This document shows, piece by piece, positions 17,680-26,759 of a stretch of DNA of 64,000 nt. A program made the translations under genes and the position numbers. The DNA is from Bradyrhizobium erythrophlei. Lineage in GTDB: Bacteria; Pseudomonadota; Alphaproteobacteria; Rhizobiales; Xanthobacteraceae. Each line of letters begins with the position of its first letter. The first letter of the stretch is position 1. The notes beneath the pieces are model-generated. The model saw only the letters and a program-made list of their open reading frames with translations, did no database searches and had not been told where the DNA came from. Location: NCBI RefSeq assembly GCF_900129425.1, contig NZ_LT670817.1, forward strand, positions 3,162,001 through 3,226,000, read 5' to 3'.

Positions 17680-18639
17680 ATGACTACCGTCCAGACATTG
17701 ATGCCTGTACCGGCAGCGGGCGTTGATACGCCGTCGCTTTGGATACGGCTGCGAACCAACCGCAACTGGATAGCGCTGTGGTTCATGCTGCCCGCGGCGG
17801 CGTTCCTGATCCTGTTCCTGGCCTATCCCTTGTTCCTTGGCGTCTGGATGAGCTTCACCGATGAACGTATCGGCCGTACCGGCGTTTTCATCGGCCTCGA
17901 GAATTACCAATGGCTGTGGGATGATTCCATCTTCTGGCTCTCGGTGTTCAATACGCTGCTCTATACGATCGTCGCGAGCGCCATCAAATTCGCGGTCGGC
18001 CTCTATCTCGCATTGCTGTTGAACCGGCACATGCCGTTCAAGGCGCTGATCCGCTCCGTCGTCCTGATCCCGTTCATCGTGCCGACCGTGCTCTCGGCGA
18101 TCGCGTTCTGGTGGATCTACGACTCCCAGTTTTCAATTATTTCCTGGTCGCTGATCAGGCTCGGCCTGATCGACCACAACATCGATTTCCTCGGCGATGG
18201 CAATTTGGCGCGGGGCAGCGTGATCTTCGCCAATATCTGGCGCGGCGTTCCCTTTGTCGCGATCACGCTATTGGCCGGCCTGCAGACCGTGTCGCCCTCG
18301 CTGTACGAGGCGGCGACGCTGGATGGCGCCACCAACTGGCAACGCTTCCGCTTCATCACCTATCCGCTGCTGACGCCGATCATCGCGGTTGTCATGACCT
18401 TCTCGGTGCTGTTCACCTTCACGGACTTCCAGCTGGTCTGGGCCCTGACGCGCGGCGGACCGGTGAATGCCACGCATTTGATGGCCACCTTGAGTTATCA
18501 GCGCGGCATCATCAGCGGCCGGCTGGGCGAGGGGGCCGCGATTGCGACCGCCATGATCCCATTCCTGGCGGCCGCTATCGCGATTTCCTGGTTCGGCATG
18601 CAGCGCCGGAAATGGCAGCAAGGATCGAACAATGACTGA
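17680..18639 (+). CDS. Sugar ABC transporter permease (MalF-like)
   Basis: This 319-residue inner-membrane permease has six predicted helices, beginning with WIALWFMLPAAAFLILFLAYPLF. The EAA loop that contacts the ATPase is visible in LYEAATLDGATNWQRFRFIT. The ATG at 17680 is preceded by AGGAGCGGA; a GTG 12 bp upstream is less likely. It overlaps the next permease by 8 bp, indicating coupled translation. Confidence 0.9.
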   Translation: MTTVQTLMPVPAAGVDTPSLWIRLRTNRNWIALWFMLPAAAFLILFLAYPLFLGVWMSFTDERIGRTGVFIGLENYQWLWDDSIFWLSVFNTLLYTIVASAIKFAVGLYLALLLNRHMPFKALIRSVVLIPFIVPTVLSAIAFWWIYDSQFSIISWSLIRLGLIDHNIDFLGDGNLARGSVIFANIWRGVPFVAITLLAGLQTVSPSLYEAATLDGATNWQRFRFITYPLLTPIIAVVMTFSVLFTFTDFQLVWALTRGGPVNATHLMATLSYQRGIISGRLGEGAAIATAMIPFLAAAIAISWFGMQRRKWQQGSNND

Positions 18640-19540
18640 TTCCGCCCTGCCATCGAAAGCGCCCCTATCCGCGCAAACCGACGACAGCGAAGGCATGAGC
18701 TTCCTGGAGTCGTTGCCGCGCCGCGTGGTGACGCTTTACCTGCCGCTGTTCGTGATCCTGGTCGTGCTGTTGTTTCCGTTCTACTGGATGGCGCTGACGT
18801 CGATCAAACCGGACGAACAACTGATCGACATGGACAAGTTCAACCCGTTCTGGGTGATCCATCCGACCTTCAAGCATATCAGCAAGCTGTTGTTCGAGAC
18901 CCAGTATCCGAGATGGCTCTGGAACACGATGTATGTGGCGGTGGGAGCGACCACGCTCTCGATCATCGCCAGCGTGCTGGCGGCCTATGCCATCGTACGC
19001 CTGCGATTCAAGGGCGCGGAAGCGGTCGGCGTGCTGATCTTCTTTGCCTATCTGGTGCCGCCGTCGATCCTGTTCATTCCGCTCGCGTCCGTCATTCAGG
19101 CCTATGGCCTGTTCGATTCGCCGCTGTCGCTGATCCTGGTCTACCCGACGCTGCTGATTCCGTTCTCGACCTGGCTGCTGATGGGATATTTCAAGACCAT
19201 TCCTTATGAGCTGGAGGAATGCGCATTGATCGACGGCGCATCGCGCTGGCAGATCCTCACGCGGATCGTGGTACCGCTGGCGATTCCGGGCCTGATCTCG
19301 GCCTTCATCTTCTCCTTCACGCTGTGCTGGAACGAGTTCATCTACGCGCTCACCTTCCTGCAATCGACGCCGAACAAAACGGTTCCGGTGGCGATCGTGA
19401 ATGAATTCGTGGACGGCGATATCTACAAGTGGGGATCGCTGATGGCCGGCGCGCTGGTCGGCTCGCTGCCGCTGGTCATCCTTTACGCGTTCTTTGTCGA
19501 GCATTACGTATCGGCGATGACCGGTGCCGTGAAGGAGTAG
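18632..19540 (+). CDS. Sugar ABC transporter permease (MalG-like)
   Basis: This 302-residue second permease subunit has a cytoplasmic N-terminus of about 30 residues and then six membrane helices, starting with VVTLYLPLFVILVVLLFPFYW. The EAA loop reads LEECALIDGASRWQILTRIV. Together with the ATPase at 15122, the binding protein and the first permease it forms a complete importer. The ATG overlaps the end of the upstream permease gene. Substrate is inferred from neighbours as a sugar or sugar acid. Confidence 0.9.
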   Translation: MTDSALPSKAPLSAQTDDSEGMSFLESLPRRVVTLYLPLFVILVVLLFPFYWMALTSIKPDEQLIDMDKFNPFWVIHPTFKHISKLLFETQYPRWLWNTMYVAVGATTLSIIASVLAAYAIVRLRFKGAEAVGVLIFFAYLVPPSILFIPLASVIQAYGLFDSPLSLILVYPTLLIPFSTWLLMGYFKTIPYELEECALIDGASRWQILTRIVVPLAIPGLISAFIFSFTLCWNEFIYALTFLQSTPNKTVPVAIVNEFVDGDIYKWGSLMAGALVGSLPLVILYAFFVEHYVSAMTGAVKE

Positions 19541-19601
19541 GCGCGGACCTTGTGCACCGCTCTTCGACGAGTTATCGGTTCGAGAATCCACACACTCGGA
19601 C

Positions 19602-19709
19602 CCTCATCCTGAGGAGCGCGCACTTGGCGCGCGTCTCGAAGGATGGCAGCTTGCACAGTCCGTGGCATCCTTCGAGACGCATCGCTTCGCGATGCTCCTC
19701 AGGATGAGG
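19602..19709. repeat. Dispersed palindromic repeat, family A (best copy)
   Basis: CCTCATCCTGAGGAGC at the left end is mirrored by GCTCCTCAGGATGAGG at the right end. Inner arms CGCGTCTCGAAGGATG and CATCCTTCGAGACGC also pair, so the element can form one long stem. It separates the importer from the DenD-like gene. Confidence 0.9.
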
Positions 19710-19739
19710 CAGCAACCAAGAACAAAAAGGAGTTGGGTC

Positions 19740-20726
19740 TTGCATATTCTGGTTCTCGGCGCCGCCGGCATGGTCGGGCGCAAATTGACCGATCGGCTGC
19801 TGCGCGACGGGCGTCTCGGCAAGACCGACATCAACCGCATGACGCTGCAGGACGTGGTTGCTCCGGCGGAGCGTCCGAATCCCGGATTTCCGGTCGAGGT
19901 CGTGACCTGCGATTTTGCGGTGCCGGGCGCCGCCGAAAAGCTGGTCGCGGACCGCCCTGACGTGATCTTCCATCTGGCGGCGATCGTCTCCGGCGAGGCC
20001 GAACTCGATTTCGACAAGGGCTATCGCATCAATCTCGACGGCACCCGGATGCTGCTCGATGCGATCCGCCTCATCGGCGGCGGCTACAAGCCGCGCGTGG
20101 TGTTCACCTCATCGATCGCGGTGTTCGGCGCGCCGTTTCCGGACGCGATCGGCGACGAGTTCTTCCACACTCCGCTCTTGAGTTACGGCACCCAGAAGGC
20201 GATCGACGAACTGCTGCTGGCGGATTATTCGCGCCGCGGCTTCATGGACGGCGTCGGCATCCGCCTGCCGACCATCTGCATCCGTCCCGGCCTGCCCAAC
20301 AAGGCGGCATCGGGCTTCTTCTCCAACATCCTGCGCGAACCGCTGGCCGGCAAGGAAGTGGTGCTGCCGGTATCCGAGGATGTCCGGCACTGGCACGCCA
20401 CCCCGCGTTCGGCGGTCGGTTTCCTCTTGCACGCCGCAACCATCGATAGCGCGGTCGTCGGCCCGCGCCGCAACCTCACCATGCCCGGGCTTTCGGCGAC
20501 CGTCGGCGAACAGATCGCCGCGCTGAAGCGGGTAGCCGGTGACAAGGTGGCGGCGCGGATCAAGCGCGAGCCTGATCCGTTCATCATGGGCATTGTCAGC
20601 GGCTGGCCGCGCAATTTCGCACCGAAGCGGGCGCTGGAACTCGGCTTCACGACCGCCGAAAAGACCTTCGACGACATCATCCGGATTCACATCGAGGACG
20701 AATTGGGTGGTAAGTTCGCCGCCTGA
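19740..20726 (+). CDS. NAD-dependent epimerase/dehydratase-family protein, D-erythronate dehydrogenase-like
   Basis: This 328-residue extended SDR has the Rossmann motif LGAAGMVGRKL and the downstream HLAAIVSGEAE. The catalytic threonine/serine region is FTSSIAVFG and the active-site motif is SYGTQKAI (YxxxK). These segments match the D-erythronate dehydrogenase (DenD) subfamily, which oxidises four-carbon aldonates to 2-oxo acids. A TTG start at 19740 is favoured by AAGGAG seven bases upstream and gives MHILVLGAAG, the family's natural start. Longer frames would begin inside the palindromic repeat. It fits the sugar-acid import and dehydratase genes nearby. Confidence 0.82.
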   Translation: MHILVLGAAGMVGRKLTDRLLRDGRLGKTDINRMTLQDVVAPAERPNPGFPVEVVTCDFAVPGAAEKLVADRPDVIFHLAAIVSGEAELDFDKGYRINLDGTRMLLDAIRLIGGGYKPRVVFTSSIAVFGAPFPDAIGDEFFHTPLLSYGTQKAIDELLLADYSRRGFMDGVGIRLPTICIRPGLPNKAASGFFSNILREPLAGKEVVLPVSEDVRHWHATPRSAVGFLLHAATIDSAVVGPRRNLTMPGLSATVGEQIAALKRVAGDKVAARIKREPDPFIMGIVSGWPRNFAPKRALELGFTTAEKTFDDIIRIHIEDELGGKFAA

Positions 20727-20800
20727 TTTGTTGCCAGTGGGGAGCTTCCATGAAACCAATCGGTTCGGGAATTCACACTCAGCGGCCTCACACCCACCGG

Positions 20801-20943
20801 CCTCATCCTGAGGAGCGCGCACTTCGCGCGCGTCTCGAAGGATGGCAGCTTGCACAAATGTCATCTGTGGCCATCCTTCGAGACGCATCGCTTTCGCGAC
20901 GCTCCTCCAGCGATAACGGCGAAGCCGTTACGCGGGGATGAGG
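20801..20943. repeat. Dispersed palindromic repeat, family A, interrupted by a second small palindrome
   Basis: It matches the copy at 19602 up to GCTCCT near 20906 and resumes at GATGAGG near 20937. The intervening segment contains TAACGGC-GAA-GCCGTTA (20914-20930), a perfect inverted repeat absent from the other copies. Confidence 0.8.
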
Positions 20944-21010
20944 GGGTAACGGCGATTTTGATACCATTCGAACTCAGGAAACGCAGTACGAGACCCATAG
21001 GAGACCAGCC

Positions 21011-22180
21011 ATGACAGCCAGCATCGTCGGATGGGCGCATACGCCGTTCGGCAAGTTCGATAACGAAACCGTCGAAAGCCTCGTGGTCAAGGTCGCGACC
21101 GACGCGCTCGCCGACGCCGGCATTTCCGCTGCTGACGTCGACGAAATCGTGCTCGGGCATTTCAACGCCGGCTTCTCGCCGCAGGATTTTACCGCGTCGC
21201 TGGTGCTGCAGGCCGATCCGCAATTGCGCTTCAAGCCGGCGACCCGGGTCGAGAATGCCTGCGCCACCGGATCGGCGGCGGTGCACCAGGGCATCCGCGC
21301 GATTGCGTCGGGTGCTGCGAAGATTGTGCTCGTGGTCGGCGTCGAGCAGATGACGCGCACGCCCGCGGCCGAGATCGGCAGGAACCTGCTGAAGGCGTCG
21401 TATCTGCCTGAGGACGGCGACACCCCCGGCGGTTTCGCCGGCGTGTTCGGCAAGATCGCGCAAGACTATTTCCAGAAATACGGCGACCAGTCCGATGCGC
21501 TGGCGATGATCGCCGCCAAGAACCACAAGAACGGCGTCGCCAATCCCTATGCGCAGATGCGCAAGGATTTCGGTTACGAGTTCTGCCGTTCCGAGAGCGA
21601 GAAGAATCCGTTCGTGGCGGGGCCGCTGAAGCGCACCGATTGCTCGCTGGTATCGGACGGCGCCGCAGCACTTGTGCTGATGGATGCCGAAGCCGCCAAG
21701 TCGATGGGCAAGGCGGTCAACATCCGGGCCACCGCGCATGCCCAGGATTTCCTGCCGATGTCGAAGCGCGACATTTTGCAGTTCGAAGGCTGCACCGTGG
21801 CATGGCAGCGCGCGCTCCAGTCGGCCGGCGTGCAGCTTTCCGATCTCTCGTTTGTGGAGACCCACGACTGCTTCACCGTCGCCGAACTGATCGAATACGA
21901 GGCGATGGGGCTGACGCCCCGAGGGCAGGGCGCCCGCGCGATCAAAGAAGGCTGGACCCAGAAGGACGGCAAGCTGCCGATCAATCCGTCCGGCGGATTG
22001 AAGTCCAAAGGGCACCCGATCGGCGCCACCGGCGTCTCCATGCATGTGATGACGGCGATGCAGCTGGTGGGTCAGGCGCCCGAGGGCATGCAGATCAAGA
22101 ATGCAAAACTCGCGGGCATCTTCAACATGGGCGGTGCGGCGGTCGCGAATTACGTCTCGGTGCTGGAGCCCGCGAAGTAG
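21011..22180 (+). CDS. Thiolase-family acetyl-CoA acetyltransferase (SCP2 type)
   Basis: This 389-residue cytosolic thiolase cleaves 3-oxoacyl-CoA. The nucleophilic cysteine is present in ENACATGSAA, the HDCFT motif of the SCP2-like branch in ETHDCFTVAELIEYEAMG, and the catalytic histidine in SKGHPIGATG. The C-terminus has the GIFNMGGAAVANYVSVL segment. The ATG at 21011 is preceded by AGGAGACC. It opens a group of acyl-CoA genes on the same strand, separated from the next by 900 bp of repeats. Its intact active site contrasts with the thiolase-like protein at 25623. Confidence 0.88.
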   Translation: MTASIVGWAHTPFGKFDNETVESLVVKVATDALADAGISAADVDEIVLGHFNAGFSPQDFTASLVLQADPQLRFKPATRVENACATGSAAVHQGIRAIASGAAKIVLVVGVEQMTRTPAAEIGRNLLKASYLPEDGDTPGGFAGVFGKIAQDYFQKYGDQSDALAMIAAKNHKNGVANPYAQMRKDFGYEFCRSESEKNPFVAGPLKRTDCSLVSDGAAALVLMDAEAAKSMGKAVNIRATAHAQDFLPMSKRDILQFEGCTVAWQRALQSAGVQLSDLSFVETHDCFTVAELIEYEAMGLTPRGQGARAIKEGWTQKDGKLPINPSGGLKSKGHPIGATGVSMHVMTAMQLVGQAPEGMQIKNAKLAGIFNMGGAAVANYVSVLEPAK

Positions 22181-22309
22181 GAAACTCACCACCTCGTCCC
22201 CTGCGAAAGTTTCGCAGGGACGACACCGCTTTACGATGAAGCAGCACTCAATTCGATAGGCAGCGCCTGCGCGCGTATCAACTGATTTGCCCGACGGGCG
22301 CGCGGCTGA

Positions 22310-22800
22310 ATTTCCTGTCCAGCCCCTTTTGAAAAAATATTCTGGTTTTCCGAAGTGGCAAATCATTGTATATCTCTCGCCGTCCTGTCCCACTCAGAGG
22401 GGCGGCTCGCGACGTCACGGACGCGGGGCGGGATGCGGTGGACGCGGCGGCGCGCTTGACGGGCGTTGCTTGCAGCGGACGGCGAAGACGTGTGGTCCTG
22501 ACACCCCGACGCTGGTGTCAAGTTGGCGGGTAACCGCTGACGACGGTGGCAAGAAAGCCGATCACCGGGGAGAGCACGGTATAAGCCGTAAACCATTGCG
22601 TGCGGGAATGTCGGGTGATTTCCGATGGCTCGCTGTGAATACTCGTGTGCATACTACTACCAATATGCGCACACGAGGCTGCGGGTGCATCGGGCGCCCG
22701 GCATTCCCCACGCCCTCTAGGTTCAAAGGGCGAAAAATTCAGGCATCACCCGGGCGCATCGCGCCGCGGGATCGCGAAGGTGTGTCTGGAATTGAAGATA
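22310..22800. repeat. Large dispersed repeat of the Bradyrhizobium group (non-coding)
   Basis: This ~490-bp stretch has no convincing gene. Its conceptual reading frames (SPSCPTQRGGSRRHGR, CGPDTPTLVSSWR, DDGGKKADHRGEHGISRK) match, from memory, fragments annotated many times as hypothetical proteins in Bradyrhizobium, Nitrobacter and Rhodopseudomonas genomes. It is therefore more likely a multi-copy element than a gene. Its boundaries are approximate. Confidence 0.6.
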
Positions 22801-22837
22801 GATGGATTGGGGCTCGATGTCCCGGCAACGGCGGTGC

Positions 22838-22974
22838 GCTCCCTCGCCCCGTTCTTCACGGGGAGAGGGTGGGGTGAGGGGCTCTCTCGACGAGTTTGAC
22901 TTGCGGATGGTCCCCCTCACCCGGATCGCATCTGCGATGCGATCCGACCTCTCCCCGCAAGCGGGGCGAGGTGA
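22838..22974. repeat. Dispersed palindromic repeat, family E
   Basis: CCCTCGCCCCGTTCTTCACG and GGGGAGAGG segments on the left pair with CCTCTCCCCGCAAGCGGGGC on the right. The same element, better preserved, is at 56144-56308. With the preceding element it fills the gap before the CoA-transferase gene. Confidence 0.8.
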
Positions 22975-23091
22975 ACCGCGGCGCATACCCCCATACGCCG
23001 GCCAACCCTTGATCTTGCCTGCCCGCTGCCGTTACTAGGCTGAGGAAATAAAGGCGATGCGCCGCACGCACATCTCGGGAGAAAAAAATCC

Positions 23092-24300
23092 ATGGGACCG
23101 CTGGAGGGCGTCAAGGTCATCGACATGACGACCGTGCTGATGGGGCCCTATGCCACCCAGATGTTCGGCGACTACGGCGCCGACGTCATCAAGGTCGAAA
23201 CGCTTGACGGCGACGTGACGCGGCTGATCGGGCCGACCCGTCATCCCGGCATGGGTCCCGTGTTCCTCAACACCAACCGCAGCAAGCGCTCGATCTGCCT
23301 CGATCTGAAAAACCCTGCCGGGCGCGACGTGGTGCTGCGGCTGATCGCATCGGCCGATGTGCTGGTCTACAACGTGCGGCCGCAGGCGATGGCGCGGCTG
23401 CAACTCGGCTACGACGTGGTCTCGAAAATCAATCCGCGTTTGATCTATGCCGGGGTATTTGGTTTTGGTCAGGACGGACCTTACGCGACAAAACCCGCCT
23501 ATGACGACCTGATCCAGGGCGCGACCGCGCTTCCGGCGCTGATGGCGCAGACCGGCGACGGCGTGCCGCGCTATGTGCCGAATGCGCTGGTCGACCGCAT
23601 CGTCGGGCTGACGGCGGTGGGCGCGATCTGCGCCAGCCTGGTGCATCGCGACCGCACGGGGCGCGGCCAGCGGGTGGATATCCCGATGTTCGAGACCATG
23701 GCGAGTTTTGTCATGGGGGACCATCTGGGTGGTCTGACCTACGAGCCGCCGCTCGACAAGGGCGGCTATGCGCGCCATCTGTCGCGCGACCGCCGGCCAT
23801 ACAAAACCTCTGACGGCTATATCTGCGTGATCGTCTACAACGACAAGCAGTGGGAGAACTTCTTCAAAGCCACCGGCCGCGACGATCTGCGCAACGATCC
23901 GAAATTCGCAACGTTTGCCGGGCGCGCGGTGAATATTGATACCGTCTATGCCGAACTGGCCCGCATCTTCGAGACCCGCACCACCGCGGAATGGACCGAA
24001 CTGCTCAACAAGGCCGACGTGCCGGTCATGCCGATGCATGATCTCGAGAGCATGTTGCAGGACCCGCATTTGATCGCGACCGATTTCTTTCCGGTCGTGA
24101 ATCATCCGACCGAAGGTCCGATCCGCAACATGAAGGTGGCGGCCACCTGGTCGGAGACACCGGTGGAGCCGGAGCGCCTGGCGCCGCGCCTCGGCGAGAA
24201 CGGCGTGGAAATTTTGCAGCAAGCCGGCTTCTCCGCCGACGAAATTGCCGCATTGGTGCGCGATGGCGTCACCAGAGCCGCCGACACGCCACGGGATTGA
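23092..24300 (+). CDS. CaiB/BaiF-family (class III) CoA-transferase
   Basis: This 402-residue formyl-CoA transferase-type enzyme moves CoA between carboxylic acids. The N-terminus has the family GPLEGVKVIDMTTVLMGPYA. The GADVIKVETLDGD segment binds CoA, and the catalytic aspartate is expected in GQRVDIPMFETMASF. The later DGYICVIVYNDKQWENF and AEWTELLNKADVPVMP segments complete the interlocked fold. It is followed after 5 bp by an acyl-CoA dehydrogenase, so the pair probably activates and then dehydrogenates one acid. The substrate is unknown. Confidence 0.9.
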   Translation: MGPLEGVKVIDMTTVLMGPYATQMFGDYGADVIKVETLDGDVTRLIGPTRHPGMGPVFLNTNRSKRSICLDLKNPAGRDVVLRLIASADVLVYNVRPQAMARLQLGYDVVSKINPRLIYAGVFGFGQDGPYATKPAYDDLIQGATALPALMAQTGDGVPRYVPNALVDRIVGLTAVGAICASLVHRDRTGRGQRVDIPMFETMASFVMGDHLGGLTYEPPLDKGGYARHLSRDRRPYKTSDGYICVIVYNDKQWENFFKATGRDDLRNDPKFATFAGRAVNIDTVYAELARIFETRTTAEWTELLNKADVPVMPMHDLESMLQDPHLIATDFFPVVNHPTEGPIRNMKVAATWSETPVEPERLAPRLGENGVEILQQAGFSADEIAALVRDGVTRAADTPRD

Positions 24301-24305
24301 GACGC

Positions 24306-25472
24306 ATGGATTTTGCGCTGACCGCCAACCAGGAATCGATCCGCGACGCCGTTGCAAAAATCTGCGCGCGGTTCGACGATGCCTATTGGCTGAAGAAGGA
24401 CAAGGAGGGTGGTTTCCCGGCCGATTTCCACAAGGCGCTGGCCGATGCCGGCTGGCTCGGCATCTGCATTCCCGAGGCCTATGGCGGCTCGGGCCTCGGC
24501 ATATCAGATGCCGCCATCATGATGCGCACGATAGCGGAATCCGGCGCCGGCATGTCCGGCGCCTCCGCCGTCCACATGAATGTGTTCGGACTCAATCCCG
24601 TCGTGGTGTTCGGCAACGAAGAACAATGCAAGCGGATGTTGCCGCCGATCGTCGATGGCACGCGGAGGGCCTGCTTTGCGGTGACCGAGCCCAATACCGG
24701 CCTCAACACCACGCAACTGAAAACACGCGCGGTACGCAGCGGCGACAAATACATCGTCAATGGCCAGAAGGTCTGGATCTCCACCGCGCAGGTCGCCGAG
24801 AAGATTCTGCTGCTGGCACGCACCACGCCGCTGGAAGATGTGAAGAAACCGACCCACGGCTTGAGCCTGTTTTATACCGATTTCGACCGTAGCCGTATCG
24901 CCGTGCACGAGATCGAGAAGATGGGCCGCAAGGCCGTCGACTCCAACGAACTGTTCATCGAAAATTTTGAAATTCCGCTCGAAGACCGCCTCGGCGAGGA
25001 AGGCCGAGGTTTCGAATACATCCTGCATGGTATGAATCCGGAGCGGATCCTGATTGCCGCCGAAGCGGTCGGGCTCGGCAAGCTGGCGCTGTCTCGCGCC
25101 GCCGCCTACGCCAAAGAGCGCAACGTGTTCAACCGTCCGATCGGCAAGAACCAGGCGATCCAGCATCCGCTGGCGAAGAACTGGATGGAGCTCGAAGCCG
25201 CCTGGCTGATGACGCTGTCGGCCGGCTGGCAATACGATCAGGGCCAGCCGTGCGGCCCGGCGGCGAATGCCGCGAAATATCTCGCCGGCGAGGCGGGGTA
25301 TCAGGCCTGTGAGCAGGCCGTCATGACGCACGGCGGCTTCGGCTACGCCAAGGAGTATCATGTCGAGCGATACCTGCGGGAATCCCTGATTCCGCGCATC
25401 GCCCCGATCAGCCCGCAGCTCATTCTCAGTTTTATCGCCGAGAAGGTGCTGGGCCTGCCGAAGTCGTATTGA
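24306..25472 (+). CDS. Acyl-CoA dehydrogenase
   Basis: This 388-residue FAD-dependent dehydrogenase introduces a 2,3 double bond into an acyl-CoA. It has the N-terminal helical domain, the FAD/substrate segment CFAVTEPNTGLNTTQLKT, WISTAQVAEKILLLART in the beta domain, and the C-terminal GGFGYAKEYHVERYLRES helix. The expected catalytic acidic residue near ALAKNW/MLLEAA-type positions cannot be placed with certainty by eye. The ATG at 24306 lies 5 bp after the CoA-transferase stop. The pair belongs to one operon. Confidence 0.9.
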   Translation: MDFALTANQESIRDAVAKICARFDDAYWLKKDKEGGFPADFHKALADAGWLGICIPEAYGGSGLGISDAAIMMRTIAESGAGMSGASAVHMNVFGLNPVVVFGNEEQCKRMLPPIVDGTRRACFAVTEPNTGLNTTQLKTRAVRSGDKYIVNGQKVWISTAQVAEKILLLARTTPLEDVKKPTHGLSLFYTDFDRSRIAVHEIEKMGRKAVDSNELFIENFEIPLEDRLGEEGRGFEYILHGMNPERILIAAEAVGLGKLALSRAAAYAKERNVFNRPIGKNQAIQHPLAKNWMELEAAWLMTLSAGWQYDQGQPCGPAANAAKYLAGEAGYQACEQAVMTHGGFGYAKEYHVERYLRESLIPRIAPISPQLILSFIAEKVLGLPKSY

Positions 25473-25492
25473 AATGGCGGAAATTTCTCAGC

Positions 25493-25596
25493 CGTCATTC
25501 CGGGATGCGCCGCAAGGCGCAGACCCGGAATCTCGAGATTCCCCGATGTGCAATGCACATCTGAGGTTCGCATCTTCGATGCACCCCGGAATGACG
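25493..25596. repeat. Dispersed palindromic repeat, family B
   Basis: CGTCATTCCGGGATGCGCCG on the left and CACCCCGGAATGACG on the right enclose CGGAATCTCGAGATTCC. The right half carries an insertion (CGATGTGCAATGCACATCTG), itself partly palindromic and also seen in the copy at 29247. Confidence 0.85.
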
Positions 25597-25622
25597 TGGA
25601 TGGAGTTCGAGATGGTGCGTCC

Positions 25623-26759
25623 ATGAGCTTCATCACCGGCGTCGGTCTCACCGCATACGGCAAACACCAAGGCGCTTCCTCGCTCGACCTCATGAGCAAG
25701 GCGGCGGAACTTGCGATATCGGATGCCGGGCTGAAACGCGCCGAGATCGACGGCGTCCTCTGCGGCTACTCGACCGTCGCGCCGCACATCATGCTGGCGA
25801 CCGTGTTCGCCGAGCATTTCGGCATTCGCCCGGCTTACGCGCACGCGGTGCAGGTCGGCGGCGCCACCGGTCTGGCGATGACCATGCTGGCGCATCACCT
25901 GGTCGAAGCCAAAGTGGTAAAACACATGCTGGTCGTGGCAGGCGAAAACCGGCTCACCGGGCAGAGCCGCGACGCCTCGATCCTGGCGCTGGCGCAGGTC
26001 GGACATCCCGATTACGAGGTGCCGTTGGGGCCGACCATTCCGGCCTATTATGGCCTTGTCGCCTCGCGCTACATGCACGAATACGGCGTGACGCAGGAAG
26101 ACCTCGCTGAGTTCGCGGTGCTGATGCGCACCCACGCGCTGAGCCATCCCGGAGCGCAGTTTCACGAGGCCATCACGGTGGCCGATGTGATGGCCTCGAA
26201 GCCGGTGGCGCTGCCCCTGAAACTGCTGGATTGCTGTCCAGTGTCGGACGGCGGCGCGGCGTTTGTCGTCAGCCGCGAACGCACCGGCGAGACCGGCGTG
26301 CGCGTCGCCGGCTGCGCGCAGGCGCATACCCATCAGCATGTCACGGCGGCGCCTGCCTTGAGCGAACTCGGCGCCGAGATCGCGGTCGCGCGGGCGAAGG
26401 CCGCATCCGGCATCGATGTCTCTGACGTGCGCTACGCCGCGGTCTATGACAGTTTTACCATCACGCTGGCGATGCTGCTGGAGGACCTTGGACTTGCCGG
26501 GCGCGGCGAGGCGGCGGCGCGGGTGCGATCGGGGCATTTCAACCGCGATGGCGCGATGCCGCTCAACACCCATGGCGGTCTTCTGAGTTACGGCCATTGC
26601 GGCGTCGGCGGCGCGATGGCGCATCTGGTCGAAACCTATCTGCAGATGACGGGGCGCGCGGGAAAGCGCCAGGTGCGCGATGCCTCGATCGCGCTGCTGC
26701 ATGGCGACGCCGGCGTGCTGTCGTCGCATGTCAGCATGTTCCTGGAGCGGGTGCGATGA
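25623..26759 (+). CDS. Thiolase-like protein lacking the nucleophilic cysteine, probable Ltp2-type acyl-CoA retro-aldolase subunit
   Basis: This 378-residue protein has the thiolase fold. The position of the nucleophilic cysteine reads QVGGATGLAM, so cysteine is replaced by glycine and thiolysis is unlikely. The C-terminal SYGHCGVGGAM keeps the His/Cys motif, and AAVYDSFTITLAMLLEDLG replaces the usual HDxF region. Cysteine-less thiolase homologues paired with a DUF35 protein include Ltp2 aldolases, which split beta-hydroxyacyl-CoA side chains in steroid degradation. The next gene, overlapping by 4 bp, is a DUF35 protein. The retro-aldolase role is inferred. The ATG at 25623 lies beyond a repeat read through by the longer frame. 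Confidence 0.8.
   Translation: MSFITGVGLTAYGKHQGASSLDLMSKAAELAISDAGLKRAEIDGVLCGYSTVAPHIMLATVFAEHFGIRPAYAHAVQVGGATGLAMTMLAHHLVEAKVVKHMLVVAGENRLTGQSRDASILALAQVGHPDYEVPLGPTIPAYYGLVASRYMHEYGVTQEDLAEFAVLMRTHALSHPGAQFHEAITVADVMASKPVALPLKLLDCCPVSDGGAAFVVSRERTGETGVRVAGCAQAHTHQHVTAAPALSELGAEIAVARAKAASGIDVSDVRYAAVYDSFTITLAMLLEDLGLAGRGEAAARVRSGHFNRDGAMPLNTHGGLLSYGHCGVGGAMAHLVETYLQMTGRAGKRQVRDASIALLHGDAGVLSSHVSMFLERVR

Noticed and set aside
19541..20943. The palindromic repeats as a CRISPR array
   Set aside because: The copies are imperfect palindromes of about 100-140 bp far apart, with no regular spacers and no cas genes.
22287..22877. A 196-codon frame through the large repeat before the CoA-transferase gene
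   Set aside because: It resembles repeatedly annotated spurious proteins of a dispersed repeat and then runs into a family E palindrome; no ribosome-binding site.
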